This document shows positions 39,792 to 49,418 of a stretch of 58,725 nt of DNA, in pieces. Within the stretch, counting starts at the first letter, position 1. Each line of letters opens with the position of its first letter. The notes beneath the pieces were generated by a model, which was given only the letters and a program-made list of their open reading frames with translations, was not told where the DNA came from and did no database searches. Source of the stretch: Candidatus Hydrogenedentota bacterium (GTDB lineage: Bacteria > Hydrogenedentota > Hydrogenedentia > Hydrogenedentales > CAILVY01); the NCBI GenBank assembly GCA_903837785.1, contig CAILVY010000013.1, positions 1 to 58,725 on the forward strand. The letters run 5' to 3'. The position numbers were made by a program, and so were the translations under genes.

Positions 39792-41351
39792 TCAAAAAGT
39801 AAATGTCGTTCCCAGCCAGAAATAGTCCGCATCATCATCGCTCAGGCCGCCGAAGAAGCCCATCCCATTCTGGTCCACAAAGGCCCCGTCGCGCAAGGCT
39901 TTGCCCGTGAACAGATGCGACCAGCCCGCTTCAAGGCTCAGTTCTTCGGAATACTGATAAGCGGCCGTGAGCGTCGTCTCGTAACCCAGGTCCCGCGCCC
40001 CGTTCTTCGTGATGAACGACAAGGGCCAGCCCAGGGGCAGCCGAAGCGAGCCAAACCGGGCCATGACCGGCGCGTCGAAGGGCGCGACGACTTGGAGATA
40101 GGAGACATCGAACGTCACTTCCAACACTTCGGTGGGTCTGGCGGACAACCCCGCGCGCGCGATCCAATAGTTTGACATGCCGCTCCCGTCGAAGAAGCAG
40201 TCGTTCTCCCAGTCCGAGAAGAGGCGGTTGAACGACACGCTCGCCCGCGGCTTGTACAACGGGTTGATCCAGTCCAGAAAGTCGATATGCCGCCGGTCTT
40301 CGCCGCCATAGTAATCGCCCCCGACGTGAACGCGCGGCTCGAATTTAACCTGAAACGTGTATCCGATATCGCCATGGCCCGCCCACGTGTTGTACCACGC
40401 GCTGTCATCGCCGTGGCCGTTCACGGGGAATCCCACGCCCACCCCGGCCGCATCCCCATATTGATACGCCGCTTCGAATTCAAAATCGAGATGATTCCAT
40501 TCCCCCGCCGTGCGCAGCCCGAGCGTATGGAACTGCGTGTGGCCGTAATCGTCCACGCCCCGCAAACGTTCCCCCCACTCAAACGCGGGCGAACCCGCCG
40601 TATCCTGCACTGTGGCGCCGTCATGGAGAAACAGCCAGTAAGCATCGATGCAGAGCTCTCTCAGCGGCGACCACGTCGCGTACAGCCCATAGAAGTCCAC
40701 GTCGTCCTTCCCAAAATCCCCCAAACGCTCGTTCAGCTTCGACGCAAATGCATCCACGTTGACCTGCTCCCCTTCGTAGCTGAGGCGAATGGCGTCAAAG
40801 GAAAGATACGTCAGCGGATTACAGGGGTGGCCGTTGCCCACGAGCCACTCGCTGCCAAGCAGAATCTCCTGGCGACCGAGACGCAACTTTAGCGGCGTCT
40901 CAAAGATCTCCCGGATCTCCAAATACGCCTGATGAACCTCCACATCATCCGAACTGTCGGCGCGTTGATCGGCCCCCGTAAGATAGTTGGGCGACCGGAA
41001 ATCCTCCCCCCAGACCTCGATGCTGTCCACTTCGAAATAGGCGGACACCTGATGCGTGAAATCCGCATTCACATGCAGGGTCGTTCGCTGCTCGATGTAG
41101 CCCAGCCCCGAACCGCCCTTGCGCCGATACGCACGGATGGGAGACAGCGTCCCGAACGGACCGATCGGGCGCCCTCGGAGCCACGCCGGCGGAATACGTT
41201 CGCCCAAGTCGCCACTCTCGTAGAAGTTCGTGAACCAGTTGCCCCAAATCTCCATACTTCCCCCCACCTCCACATTCTGCAACTCCGCAAATCCCGGTAG
41301 CGTCGATATCACCGCAACAAAAACACCGACAACCCCAGCGCGGTTCAGCAT
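39792..41351 (-). CDS. Outer-membrane beta-barrel protein, alginate-export-like (copy 1)
   Basis: 519 residues. Signal peptide (GVVGVFVAVISTLPGFAE), then many amphipathic beta strands and a C-terminal Phe (FWLGTTFTF) of the kind recognised by the BAM complex. The segment PLKLRLGRQEILLGSEWLVG resembles alginate-export/AlgE-like channels. It shares extended similarity with the next gene upstream, so the two are tandem paralogues. It probably passes sugars or polysaccharide fragments across the outer membrane. AGGAGG precedes ATG 41351. Confidence 0.78.
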   Translation of the reverse strand: MLNRAGVVGVFVAVISTLPGFAELQNVEVGGSMEIWGNWFTNFYESGDLGERIPPAWLRGRPIGPFGTLSPIRAYRRKGGSGLGYIEQRTTLHVNADFTHQVSAYFEVDSIEVWGEDFRSPNYLTGADQRADSSDDVEVHQAYLEIREIFETPLKLRLGRQEILLGSEWLVGNGHPCNPLTYLSFDAIRLSYEGEQVNVDAFASKLNERLGDFGKDDVDFYGLYATWSPLRELCIDAYWLFLHDGATVQDTAGSPAFEWGERLRGVDDYGHTQFHTLGLRTAGEWNHLDFEFEAAYQYGDAAGVGVGFPVNGHGDDSAWYNTWAGHGDIGYTFQVKFEPRVHVGGDYYGGEDRRHIDFLDWINPLYKPRASVSFNRLFSDWENDCFFDGSGMSNYWIARAGLSARPTEVLEVTFDVSYLQVVAPFDAPVMARFGSLRLPLGWPLSFITKNGARDLGYETTLTAAYQYSEELSLEAGWSHLFTGKALRDGAFVDQNGMGFFGGLSDDDADYFWLGTTFTF

Positions 41352-41535
41352 CACACCCCTCCTCTGAACGTGTTCGGCCTTCCTTATCCCTTCCCGTAGT
41401 ATAGCCCATCGCAGAAAACAACGGAAACGACCGGATCATTCGATGAGAGACTGCCGGGAGCCGCCCCCTCTCCTCTGTCCGTATCGCAATACTCCACGCA
41501 GACTTGGCGAGGGCGCGTTCATGGCGAGCGCGCGA

Positions 41536-43083
41536 TTAGAAACTGAGTTTGGTTCCCAGCCAGAAGTAGTCCGCATCGTCGTCGTCCAGACCGCCATAGA
41601 AGCCCAGGCCGTTCTGATCAACGAAAGCCCCGTCTTCCATCGCACCGCCCGTAAAGAAATGGGACCACCCCGCCTCGAAGCTGAGGTCGTCGGAGTACTG
41701 ATACGCCGCGGTCAGACTGGCGACAAACCCGAGATCGCGCCGCCCGTTCTTCGTCACGAAGGCCAGAGGCCACCCCAAAGGCAGCTTGAGGGATCCGATC
41801 CGGCGTAGGACCGGAGTGTCAAACGGCGCCACTACCTGCATGTACACCAGGTCGAACGTGGTTTCGAGGGCGTCCGTAAACTTCGCGGCAACCCCCGTCT
41901 TGGCCATCCAGCAGTTCGAGAGCGCGCCCCCATCCAGGAACCAATCGCTCTCGCTGTCCGAGAAGAGGCGGTTGAACGACACGCTGGCGCGCGGCCGGTC
42001 GAAGGGGTTCACCCAGTCCCGGAAATCGACGTGGCGCCGGTCTTCCCCCCCGTAGTAGTCGGCGCCCGCATGTATGGACGGCTCGAACTTCACGGGGAAG
42101 GTGTAGCTCACGTCAAAATGCCCTGCCCACGTGTTGTACCACGCGCTGTCGTCGCCGTAGCGGTTCACGGGGAAGTTCACCCCCACGCCGGCGGCGTCGC
42201 CGTATTGATAGGCTGCCTCGAACTCGAATTCGAAATGGTTCCATTCGCCCGCCGTGCGGAGCCCGATCGTATGGATTTGCGTGCGGCCATAGTCATCCAC
42301 GCCCAGGAGTCCCTCGGTCCACTCCAGCAACGGAGAACCCGCCGTGTCCTGCACCTTCGCATCATCGCGCAGATACAGCCAGTACGCGTCGAACGCGATG
42401 TTTTCCACCGCCGTGCACGTGGCGTACACGCCGTAAAAATCAACATCACCCTCGCCGAAGCCCCGCAGGCGCTCGTTGAGTTTCGAGGCGAACGCGTCCA
42501 CGGAAAAACCCTCGCCCTCGTACGTCAGCCGGAGCGCGTCGAAGGAGAGATAGGTAAGCGGGTTGAACCAGTAGTTGTTGCCCACAAGCCATCCGCTGCC
42601 AAATACCAGTTCCTGCCGGCCGATGCGCAATTGCAGCGGCGTCCCAAGGATCTCCCGCATCTGGAGATACGCCTGATAGACTTCCACGTCATCCGAACTG
42701 TTCGCCCGCTGATCCGCGCCCGTCAGGTAATTGGACGAGCGGAAGTCCTCGCCCCACGTTTCGATGCTGTCCACCTCAATGTAAGAACTCACGTTCTCCG
42801 TGAATTCCGCGTTCACGTGCAGGGTCGTCCGCTGCTCGACAAACGCAGATCCCTCGGCCCCCTTGCGGTTGTACGTCCGAATGGGCGAATACGTGCCGAA
42901 GAGCCCTATCGGGCGTCCGCGCGTCCACGAAGCCGGCACACGCTCCGGCGCATCATCGCTTTCATAGAAAGGCGTGTAGTAACTGCCCCAGATCTCAATC
43001 GAGCCGCCCACCTCAACGTTCTGCAGCTCGGCAAACCCCGCCGAACAGGTCAACATCGCCAACAGTGCCGCTATGATCCGCAT
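41536..43083 (-). CDS. Outer-membrane beta-barrel protein, alginate-export-like (copy 2)
   Basis: 515 residues with signal peptide (IIAALLAMLTCSAGFAE). Copy 1 and copy 2 share the mature start ELQNVEVGGS, the RTTLHVNA segment, VDSIE-WGEDFRS, LRIGRQELVFGSGWLVGN, a barrel end in DDDADYFWLGTKLSF and a C-terminal Phe. Together they look like a recent duplication that has diverged in the loops. GGAGG precedes the ATG at 43081-43083. A promoter candidate lies directly upstream. Confidence 0.78.
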   Translation of the reverse strand: MRIIAALLAMLTCSAGFAELQNVEVGGSIEIWGSYYTPFYESDDAPERVPASWTRGRPIGLFGTYSPIRTYNRKGAEGSAFVEQRTTLHVNAEFTENVSSYIEVDSIETWGEDFRSSNYLTGADQRANSSDDVEVYQAYLQMREILGTPLQLRIGRQELVFGSGWLVGNNYWFNPLTYLSFDALRLTYEGEGFSVDAFASKLNERLRGFGEGDVDFYGVYATCTAVENIAFDAYWLYLRDDAKVQDTAGSPLLEWTEGLLGVDDYGRTQIHTIGLRTAGEWNHFEFEFEAAYQYGDAAGVGVNFPVNRYGDDSAWYNTWAGHFDVSYTFPVKFEPSIHAGADYYGGEDRRHVDFRDWVNPFDRPRASVSFNRLFSDSESDWFLDGGALSNCWMAKTGVAAKFTDALETTFDLVYMQVVAPFDTPVLRRIGSLKLPLGWPLAFVTKNGRRDLGFVASLTAAYQYSDDLSFEAGWSHFFTGGAMEDGAFVDQNGLGFYGGLDDDDADYFWLGTKLSF

Positions 43084-43115
43084 CGTCGCTCCTCCCTCGT
43101 GGTTTCCACCGCGGC

Positions 43116-43143
43116 ATTCTAGTCTGCGTACAGCCCGGATCAA
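43116..43143 (-). promoter_or_regulatory. Promoter of porin copy 2
   Basis: On the minus strand TTGATC (43138-43143) and TAGAAT (43116-43121) are 16 bases apart. The -35 overlaps the U-tract of the terminator of the upstream gene. Confidence 0.5.
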
Positions 43144-43175
43144 AACGTCCCCGTGGCGGCTCAGCCACGGGGACG
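43142..43175 (-). terminator. Intrinsic terminator of the Tat-exported oxidoreductase gene
   Basis: A perfect 12-base stem (CGTCCCCGTGGC/GCCACGGGGACG) with a six-base loop is followed on the minus strand by TTTT. It starts 13 bases after the stop codon. Confidence 0.8.
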
Positions 43176-43188
43176 CGCCAGGCACAGC

Positions 43189-44472
43189 TCAAGCCAACTT
43201 GTCCTTGCCCGGCACCGCAACCGGCGGCACGGGCAGATCGCCCATGACGTACGCCGCGGGCGCAAGATCAAGTTTGGACTTCTTCATCACGAAGTCCCAC
43301 GTCACTTCCTGGCCCGTGTAGGCAGCCATGCGGCCCATGATCGCCGTCAGCGTGCTCTCGGCGATCGTCTTCGCCTCGTTGATCGGCTTGCCCGCCCGGA
43401 TGCTCGCGATAAGGTCGGCATGCTCGCGCTCGTAAGGATTCCAGTCCTCCCCCTTGTACTTATGCTTGTTCTGGCCCGTGATCTGCTTTCCAGGCTCCGC
43501 CGTGCCGAGCGTCCCCACGAAATGCTCGCCCACCCGTTCAAACGTATCCTCGTTCTGGCGGCACAAACTCTGGATCCGCACGCCGTTCGGATACTCGTAC
43601 TCCACGGCAAAATGATCATATATGTGCCCGAACTCCGCCCCCGTCCGCTGCTGGCGGCCGCCCAGGCCGAACGCGCGCTCCGGATGCGACTGCATCACCC
43701 AGTTCGCGATGTCGATGTTGTGCACATGCTGCTCCACGATGTGATCGCCCGAGAGCCACGTGAAGTAATTCCAGTTCCGGATCTGCGCCTCCATATCCGA
43801 CCACCCCGGCTGGCGCAGCACCGCCGGATAGTACCCATAGTCGCCCACCCAGTAGACGTGTCCCGACACGATCTCGCCAATCGCCCCTTCGTGGATGCGG
43901 CGGATCAAATCCAGATACGGCGCCTGATGCCGGCGTTGCGTGCCTGCCACAATCGAGAGCTTCTTCTTGTCCGCCAGTTCCGCCGAATCCAGGATCGAGC
44001 GGATACCCACCGGATCCACCGCGACCGGCTTCTCCATGAACACGTGCTTGCCCGCCTCGACGGCCGCCTTCAAATGCAGCGGACGGAAGCCGGGCGGCGC
44101 GCACAGCAACACGAGGTCCACTTCGGACGCAATGACCTTCTGATACGCGTCGAAACCCGTGAAACAGGCCGAATCGCCAAACTGGCAATGGGCCTCCATC
44201 TGCTTCAGCAGCCGCTCCCTGCCGCTCTTGAGTTGATCTTCGAAAAGATCCCCGATCGCGGTAATCACCACGTTCGGTGACGACTTGATGCAATCGATCG
44301 CCGCGCCTATTCCGCGCCGGCCGCAGCCGACGAGGCCAACCCGCATCGGGGCGGCATCCTCCGCATAACCCGGACGCATGCCCAGCGCCATCGCGCCCGC
44401 CCCCAGCACCGCCGCCGTCCGCATGAATTCACGCCGGGTCGTTTCATGATGAAGACCTGAAGTGCTCGACAT
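43189..44472 (-). CDS. Gfo/Idh/MocA oxidoreductase with Tat signal
   Basis: 427 residues. TRREFMRTAAVLGAGAMA is a twin-arginine signal, so the folded, cofactor-loaded enzyme is exported. The Rossmann motif reads GLVGCGRRGIG, and EKPVAVDP marks the catalytic helix. The family oxidises or isomerises sugars with NAD(P). AGGAGAG precedes the ATG. It is transcribed towards the porins but is separated from them by the terminator at 43142-43175. Confidence 0.88.
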   Translation of the reverse strand: MSSTSGLHHETTRREFMRTAAVLGAGAMALGMRPGYAEDAAPMRVGLVGCGRRGIGAAIDCIKSSPNVVITAIGDLFEDQLKSGRERLLKQMEAHCQFGDSACFTGFDAYQKVIASEVDLVLLCAPPGFRPLHLKAAVEAGKHVFMEKPVAVDPVGIRSILDSAELADKKKLSIVAGTQRRHQAPYLDLIRRIHEGAIGEIVSGHVYWVGDYGYYPAVLRQPGWSDMEAQIRNWNYFTWLSGDHIVEQHVHNIDIANWVMQSHPERAFGLGGRQQRTGAEFGHIYDHFAVEYEYPNGVRIQSLCRQNEDTFERVGEHFVGTLGTAEPGKQITGQNKHKYKGEDWNPYEREHADLIASIRAGKPINEAKTIAESTLTAIMGRMAAYTGQEVTWDFVMKKSKLDLAPAAYVMGDLPVPPVAVPGKDKLA

Positions 44473-44590
44473 GGCTCGTCTCTCCTCTTGGTTCCATACG
44501 CGGCATTCTATGCGATCTGTCCGCGCAAATGCCCGCCGCTCGCACGAACCTTCCAGTAATGCCTGTCAATCGCAGCCGGGGCCGCGCATG

Positions 44591-45865
44591 TCACTGCCGC
44601 TGCAGCACATTCCCGAACGCAACGGGATCGGGCAGTATCTCCAGCGGAAATTCGCGCGACGCCACCAGTTCCCGAATATCCACGAAAGCGGAGTCCTTTT
44701 CCACGGACTCATAGCCCGCCATCAGAATCGCCATCGTGTCCCACGCCATCATCGGGCCCGATTGCGGAAAACAATCCGGCCGCAACGCGCACTCGACCGC
44801 GTCGTTCATCTCGTTGACGTAGCCGTGGGCCTGGAATTGGCGCGGACGCGGAAACGAGGTCCCTTCCGCCGTGGGCAGTTTCTCCCGCAGCAGCAGGCTG
44901 CCCGCCAGCAAACCGTCCGGCAGAAAAAGCTCGTGTTCATTGCACGGATTGATCCGGAGGTCGTACTGCCCGAAGTCCGCAATCACTGAAAGCTCGTTCC
45001 GGATCCCGCTGATGCTCAGGTCGTACCCGAACAACTCCGCGATAGTGCCGTCCTCGAAGATCACGGTAACCCGCGCGTAATCGTCCACGTTTTGCATCAC
45101 GCGAAAGTGCTCGCCGGACGTAGGCGGTTGATGCTTCAGCACTTGCCGCGCCACCGCCGAGACTTTCGCCGGGCGGATGGGCCGGCCCTCGCGGATGAGC
45201 CCTTCCGCCTCTTTCAGATAGAGCGCCGGCCCGAGCGGATGGCACGTCTTGTTGAACAACGAACCGCCGCCCGACTTGGCGGGCGTGTCGTAGGCCGGCG
45301 CATGCGATCCCTGATGCGCGCAAACCCCCTGTTGCAGAAGCACCTTGCCCTTGCCCAGTTTCTCCGCCTCGCGGATCAGCTCCGTCATCGCCTTCACCCC
45401 GTCCACGTACACGAAATTCTCCGCGTACAGCAGCTTCGCGCCATAGGCGTCCGCCGCATCCAGCGCCTCCTCGAGCGCGGCCATCGATTCCACCTTCCGC
45501 GTTTCCGCGTCCGCCTCGCGGTCTTCCGCGTAGCCCGGCCAGATCAGCGGCGGCTTCTCGAGCACGATCACTTTCACCCCGGCCTCCGCCGCCTCTATTA
45601 CATAACGCGCGTGGGCGTAATTCGCGCAGGCGATGCAGTCGATGTCCGGCTGCACCGCATCGAGCATGGCCTGATGCGACTCGAACGCCCGCGCGATGCC
45701 GTGCTTCTCCGCGAAGCGCTGCGCATTCCCCAAGTGCCCCGAGGTCACGCCGGCCAGTTCGATCGTCACGCCGTTCCGGTGCGGAATCATCCCGAAGACC
45801 TGCGCCGTGAAATCCCCCGCAAACCCCGTCCCGCTAATCGTCACTTTCAGGCTGCATGCGTCCAT
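44591..45865 (-). CDS. Gfo/Idh/MocA family oxidoreductase, cytoplasmic
   Basis: 424 residues. TISGTGFAGDFTAQVFG is the Rossmann glycine loop and VLEKPPLI the catalytic Lys region. There is no signal, unlike its neighbour. ATG 45865 is used because GGAGGGAGA lies upstream; the longer in-frame reading begins in non-family sequence. It is likely a sugar or inositol dehydrogenase, substrate unknown. It lies just downstream of nagA, separated by 117 bases. Confidence 0.85.
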   Translation of the reverse strand: MDACSLKVTISGTGFAGDFTAQVFGMIPHRNGVTIELAGVTSGHLGNAQRFAEKHGIARAFESHQAMLDAVQPDIDCIACANYAHARYVIEAAEAGVKVIVLEKPPLIWPGYAEDREADAETRKVESMAALEEALDAADAYGAKLLYAENFVYVDGVKAMTELIREAEKLGKGKVLLQQGVCAHQGSHAPAYDTPAKSGGGSLFNKTCHPLGPALYLKEAEGLIREGRPIRPAKVSAVARQVLKHQPPTSGEHFRVMQNVDDYARVTVIFEDGTIAELFGYDLSISGIRNELSVIADFGQYDLRINPCNEHELFLPDGLLAGSLLLREKLPTAEGTSFPRPRQFQAHGYVNEMNDAVECALRPDCFPQSGPMMAWDTMAILMAGYESVEKDSAFVDIRELVASREFPLEILPDPVAFGNVLQRQ

Positions 45866-45982
45866 CCCGATCTCCCTCCGTGCCATGCGTCCCAGTATAG
45901 CAAAGGCAGGCGTACACAGCGTCCCCACCGCCGCGTTTCCCCTCTTCCACCCCTCCCGCGACGTCCCTAACCTTTCCCCGGA

Positions 45983-47149
45983 CTACGAGATTACAAGCGC
46001 CCCGTCGTGGACCACCGCGCGGACCCGCGGCGTGTTCTCCCGGGTCACATCAAAGACCACGAGGTTGGCCTTTCTCCCGGGCTGGGCCATGGGCGGCGTC
46101 TTCAGCCCGAAGAGCCGCGCGGGCACAACGTTGGCGCACGCAAAAGCCTCTTCGAGCGTCAGGTCCGTCGCACGCCAGGCATTCAGCACGCCCTGCAACA
46201 GCATGAGCCCGCTCCCGGCCAGGAGGTCCGTGCCACGCAGGCAGATCTTGCCGTTCGGCTTCAACTCGACCGACGCGCCGAAGAGGTCGTAGACGCCCGG
46301 CTTCATCCCCGTCAAATCCACGCAGTCCGAGACGAGGATCGTGCGCTCCGGACCCTTCGCACGGACAAACGTCTTCAGCGCGGGCTCCGGCAGATGATGC
46401 AGGTCCGCGATCAGCGAAGCGTGCAGCCGGTCTTCGGCCAATTGCGGCCAGAGCGGATTCTGATGACGGTGGATCTGGCTCGCCGCGCCGTTGCCAAGAT
46501 GCGTGGACAGCCGTGCGCCCGCCTCCACGGCCCGCCCGACTTGTTCCGCATCCGCATGATGATGCCCAAGCGAGACGAGCACCCCCCGGCGCGTGACTGC
46601 GCGGATAAATTCGATCGCGCCCGGGATCTCCGGCGCGAGCGTGATATACAGTACGCGGCCCTCAGCCGCCTTCATTAAGCGCGCGAACTCGCGCAGGCTC
46701 GGCGGCCGCACAAACGCCTTCGGGTGCGCGCCGCGCGGCCCGTCCACCGGCGAAATGTACGGACCCTCGAGATGCAGCCCCGGCACCGCCTTCGCCACCG
46801 CCGGCTCCCGCATCGCCTCCGCGATCACGCGGCAGCCGTGCTCCATCGCCTCCTGTGACCCCGTGATCAGCGTGGGAACCCACCGCGTCACGCCGCGCGC
46901 CTCGAGATAGCGCGTGATGCGCAGCACGTCGTCCGGAAGCACTCGCTCCCCCTGCAGCGTCACCCCGCCCACCCCGTTCACCTGGATGTCAAAAAGCGCC
47001 GGCGCGATGTACGACGCTGTCGACCCGAGGTCCGCGGACGATTTCCCCGCCCGCGCAACCGACTGCACGGTGCCGTTCTTGAGCACAATATCCGTGGCGC
47101 ATTCCGCGCCCAGCACCCGGCCCCGTATCAACACACAATCCGATTTCAT
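45983..47149 (-). CDS. nagA: N-acetylglucosamine-6-phosphate deacetylase
   Basis: 388 residues. Amidohydrolase fold with HLEGPYISP (metal Glu), SLGHHHADAEQ (His), STHLGNGA (His) and LVSDCVDLTG (catalytic Asp). It removes acetate from GlcNAc-6-phosphate in the cytoplasm, the entry step of amino-sugar catabolism. With GH89 and YdjC-like genes in the same window, use of GlcNAc-containing glycans is likely. ATG 47149 has GGAGCG before it. No nagB is visible here. Confidence 0.9.
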   Translation of the reverse strand: MKSDCVLIRGRVLGAECATDIVLKNGTVQSVARAGKSSADLGSTASYIAPALFDIQVNGVGGVTLQGERVLPDDVLRITRYLEARGVTRWVPTLITGSQEAMEHGCRVIAEAMREPAVAKAVPGLHLEGPYISPVDGPRGAHPKAFVRPPSLREFARLMKAAEGRVLYITLAPEIPGAIEFIRAVTRRGVLVSLGHHHADAEQVGRAVEAGARLSTHLGNGAASQIHRHQNPLWPQLAEDRLHASLIADLHHLPEPALKTFVRAKGPERTILVSDCVDLTGMKPGVYDLFGASVELKPNGKICLRGTDLLAGSGLMLLQGVLNAWRATDLTLEEAFACANVVPARLFGLKTPPMAQPGRKANLVVFDVTRENTPRVRAVVHDGALVIS

Positions 47150-47246
47150 CGCAACGCTCCGAAATGATGATGACGTCAAAGACCAAGACGCCTATCACGA
47201 TACACCAAGCAGACCAGGCGGCGAAACAACCCCGGACCACCCTCGT

Positions 47247-47284
47247 GATTGCGAGGAGCGAGCAAGGCGAGCGACGAAGCAATC
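47247..47284. repeat. Palindromic extragenic element (GATTGC...GCAATC)
   Basis: GATTGCGAGGAGCGA at the left and CGACGAAGCAATC at the right form the ends of an inverted repeat in the nagA/M20 gap. Sequences of the ATTGCGAGGAGCGA...GAAGCAAT kind are dispersed intergenic palindromes in several bacterial lineages. It has no coding support. Confidence 0.6.
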
Positions 47285-47391
47285 CCCAGGAAACAGTCCT
47301 TCTCCAGGGCATTGCGCCCCGCAACGACGCAAACGATTCGCCCCCCCTGCTCCAATGCGCGAAATCCGCGCGTCACACTCTCTTCGGCTCG

Positions 47392-48756
47392 CTACAGCGC
47401 GAGCATGAACCGGAGGTACGCCTCGATGCCCTTGAAGAAATTCGGGAGATACTGCCGCTCGTTCGGGCCGTGGATGCCATCGTCAGGCAAGGCGAAGCCG
47501 AGCATAATCGAATCGACCCCAAGGCGCTGCTGCATCATGCCCACGACCGGCACGCTCCCGCCTTCGCGCTTGAAAATGGGTTCCTTGCCGAAGACTTCTT
47601 TCAGCGCGCCCAGCGCGGCCTTCATATACGGCGAGCGGCGGTCCATGATGGCCCCCGGGCCCTTCGAGTGCTCATGGAGCGTCCACGAGACGCCGTCCGG
47701 CATCCGCGCTTCGAGATAAGCGCGGAGTTGTCCCTCGATGGCGTCCGGCTGTTGATCCGCTACAAGGCGCATCGAGATCTTCGCGGAAGCCCGCGCGGGC
47801 AGGACCGTCTTCGCCCCCTGTCCGGTGAACCCGCCGATGATCCCGTTGATCTCCAGCGTGGGGCGCGCGCCTACGCGCTCGACAGTCGTGTAGCCCGCTT
47901 CCCCGTAGAGTCCGGACGCGCCGGTCAGCGCGCGCCACGCATCGTCGGAGTGCGGCACCTGCGCGAGTTGCGCCCGCTCGTCCGCATCCAGTTCGCGCAC
48001 CGCGTCGTAGAATCCCGGCAGCGTCACGCGGCCCTGCGCGTCGTGCATTCCGGCGATCACTTCGCACAACACATGAATCGGGTTCCGGATCGAACCGCCG
48101 AACATTCCGCTGTGCAGGTCCTTGGCCGGCCCCTGCACCTCGACTTCGAAATAGGCGAGCCCGCGCAGGGCGTAGACAATGCTCGGCACGTCGGGCGCGT
48201 GCATGCCCGCATCGCAGTTCAGGACGAAATCGCAGGACAGCAGCTCGCGGTGCGCGTCGATGAACGCAGGCAAGTTCGGCGATCCGATTTCCTCCTCGCC
48301 TTCGATCAGATACTTGATGTTGAACGGCAGTGGCCCCTGCGCCGCCAGCGCTTCGATAGCCTTCAACTGCGCGAATATCTGCCCCTTCATGTCCGAAGCG
48401 CCCCGCGCATACACATACTCGCCGCGGATCTCCGCCCCGAACGGGTCCGATACCCACTCGTCGATCGGGTCCACCGGCTGCACGTCGTAATGCCCATACA
48501 CAAGCATCGTCGGCCTGCCCGGCGCGCGAAGCGACTCCGCATAGACGATCGGATGCCCCTGCGTCGGAAACAGTTCGACCCGTTCCATGCCGAGCCGTCC
48601 CAGCTCACCCGCGAGCCATTGCGCGGTGCGCAGCACATCCTCGCGGTGTTCCGGCAGCGTCGATACGCTCGGGATCATCAGCAGCGCGCGGTATTCTTCC
48701 AGATGGCGGTCACGATGGCTCCGGACATTTTCCAGGGCGGCTTCCAGCATGGGCAT
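47392..48756 (-). CDS. M20-family dipeptidase (ArgE/DapE/CNDP-like)
   Basis: 454 residues. Metal ligands: His in MLVYGHYDVQPVD, Asp in ASDMKGQ, Glu pair in EGEEEIGS, Asp in NCDAG. A dimerisation/lid domain sits around residues 200-310. The family cleaves dipeptides or acyl-amino acids using two zinc ions. The ATG at 48756 has GGAGAAG upstream. No obvious tie to the neighbouring sugar genes is visible. Confidence 0.88.
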   Translation of the reverse strand: MPMLEAALENVRSHRDRHLEEYRALLMIPSVSTLPEHREDVLRTAQWLAGELGRLGMERVELFPTQGHPIVYAESLRAPGRPTMLVYGHYDVQPVDPIDEWVSDPFGAEIRGEYVYARGASDMKGQIFAQLKAIEALAAQGPLPFNIKYLIEGEEEIGSPNLPAFIDAHRELLSCDFVLNCDAGMHAPDVPSIVYALRGLAYFEVEVQGPAKDLHSGMFGGSIRNPIHVLCEVIAGMHDAQGRVTLPGFYDAVRELDADERAQLAQVPHSDDAWRALTGASGLYGEAGYTTVERVGARPTLEINGIIGGFTGQGAKTVLPARASAKISMRLVADQQPDAIEGQLRAYLEARMPDGVSWTLHEHSKGPGAIMDRRSPYMKAALGALKEVFGKEPIFKREGGSVPVVGMMQQRLGVDSIMLGFALPDDGIHGPNERQYLPNFFKGIEAYLRFMLAL

Positions 48757-48821
48757 GGCTTCTTCTCCAGCACGGCATGGCCGCGCGGCCTGCAGGGTTC
48801 ACTGAGTCTGTTAATGGAACA

Positions 48822-48846
48822 CCGGCACCCAGGAGCTGGATGCCGG
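48822..48846 (-). terminator. Hairpin after the small lipoprotein gene
   Basis: CCGGCA-C-CCAG paired with CTGG-A-TGCCGG gives an 11-base stem with one mismatch, 26 bases after the stop on the minus strand. The U-tract is poor. Confidence 0.4.
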
Positions 48847-48872
48847 CGTGTAATTGCTTCAACGACCGGAGA

Positions 48873-49289
48873 TTAGAGGTTGGACGCGTCCAGCCCGACA
48901 ATCTTCCAGGCATCGCCGTCTTTGGCGAAGATCAGCTCGAGCGTCGTCGAACCGAAAGAACCCGACACTTCGACCGGATACACTTTGAACTTGTCGCCTT
49001 CGGCGGTCTTCGTGGCCTTCGTGATGTCCACTTCCAGGCCGTCCATGTAGCCCATGTCCTTCGCGTTCTTCATGAAATCCTGGGCGCCCGCCTTGTTGCC
49101 CCACTCATAGTGTTCGAACTTGTCCGAGAACAGTCCCATCAGCCCGTCCACATTCTGCACCAGCAACATCGCCTTGAACTGCTCCACCTGCTTCTGTACC
49201 AGGTCCGCCGGCTTCACCGTCGCGCACCCCGCCAGCAGCGCCATCGCGCCCAACACTACAACCATCCCAAGCACATTCATCTTTTTCAC
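48873..49289 (-). CDS. Small lipoprotein with NTF2-like fold
   Basis: 138 residues. A lipobox (LLAGC) ends the signal sequence. The rest looks like a SnoaL/NTF2-like cone (Lys-Gln helix, then FSDKFEHYEWGNK, GDKFKVYPVEVSG, GDAWKIVGLD). Such lipoproteins are common and mostly of unknown role. The start is GTG with AGGAAGGG seven bases upstream. Confidence 0.72.
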   Translation of the reverse strand: MKKMNVLGMVVVLGAMALLAGCATVKPADLVQKQVEQFKAMLLVQNVDGLMGLFSDKFEHYEWGNKAGAQDFMKNAKDMGYMDGLEVDITKATKTAEGDKFKVYPVEVSGSFGSTTLELIFAKDGDAWKIVGLDASNL

Positions 49290-49418
49290 GGCATGACCCT
49301 TCCTGTTTTGGATTCTCCAATCCGATTTGGCCCTTTACCTCACTGAAAGAACGTGTTGCGTAGCATACCGGCTGATTCGCCGCCGGGTCAAGTGCCCCGA
49401 TGCGCGAAGCAGCAGCCA

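Noticed and set aside
47171..47178. TGACGTCA palindrome before nagA
   Set aside because: An eight-base palindrome is expected by chance many times in this length and no regulator is implicated.
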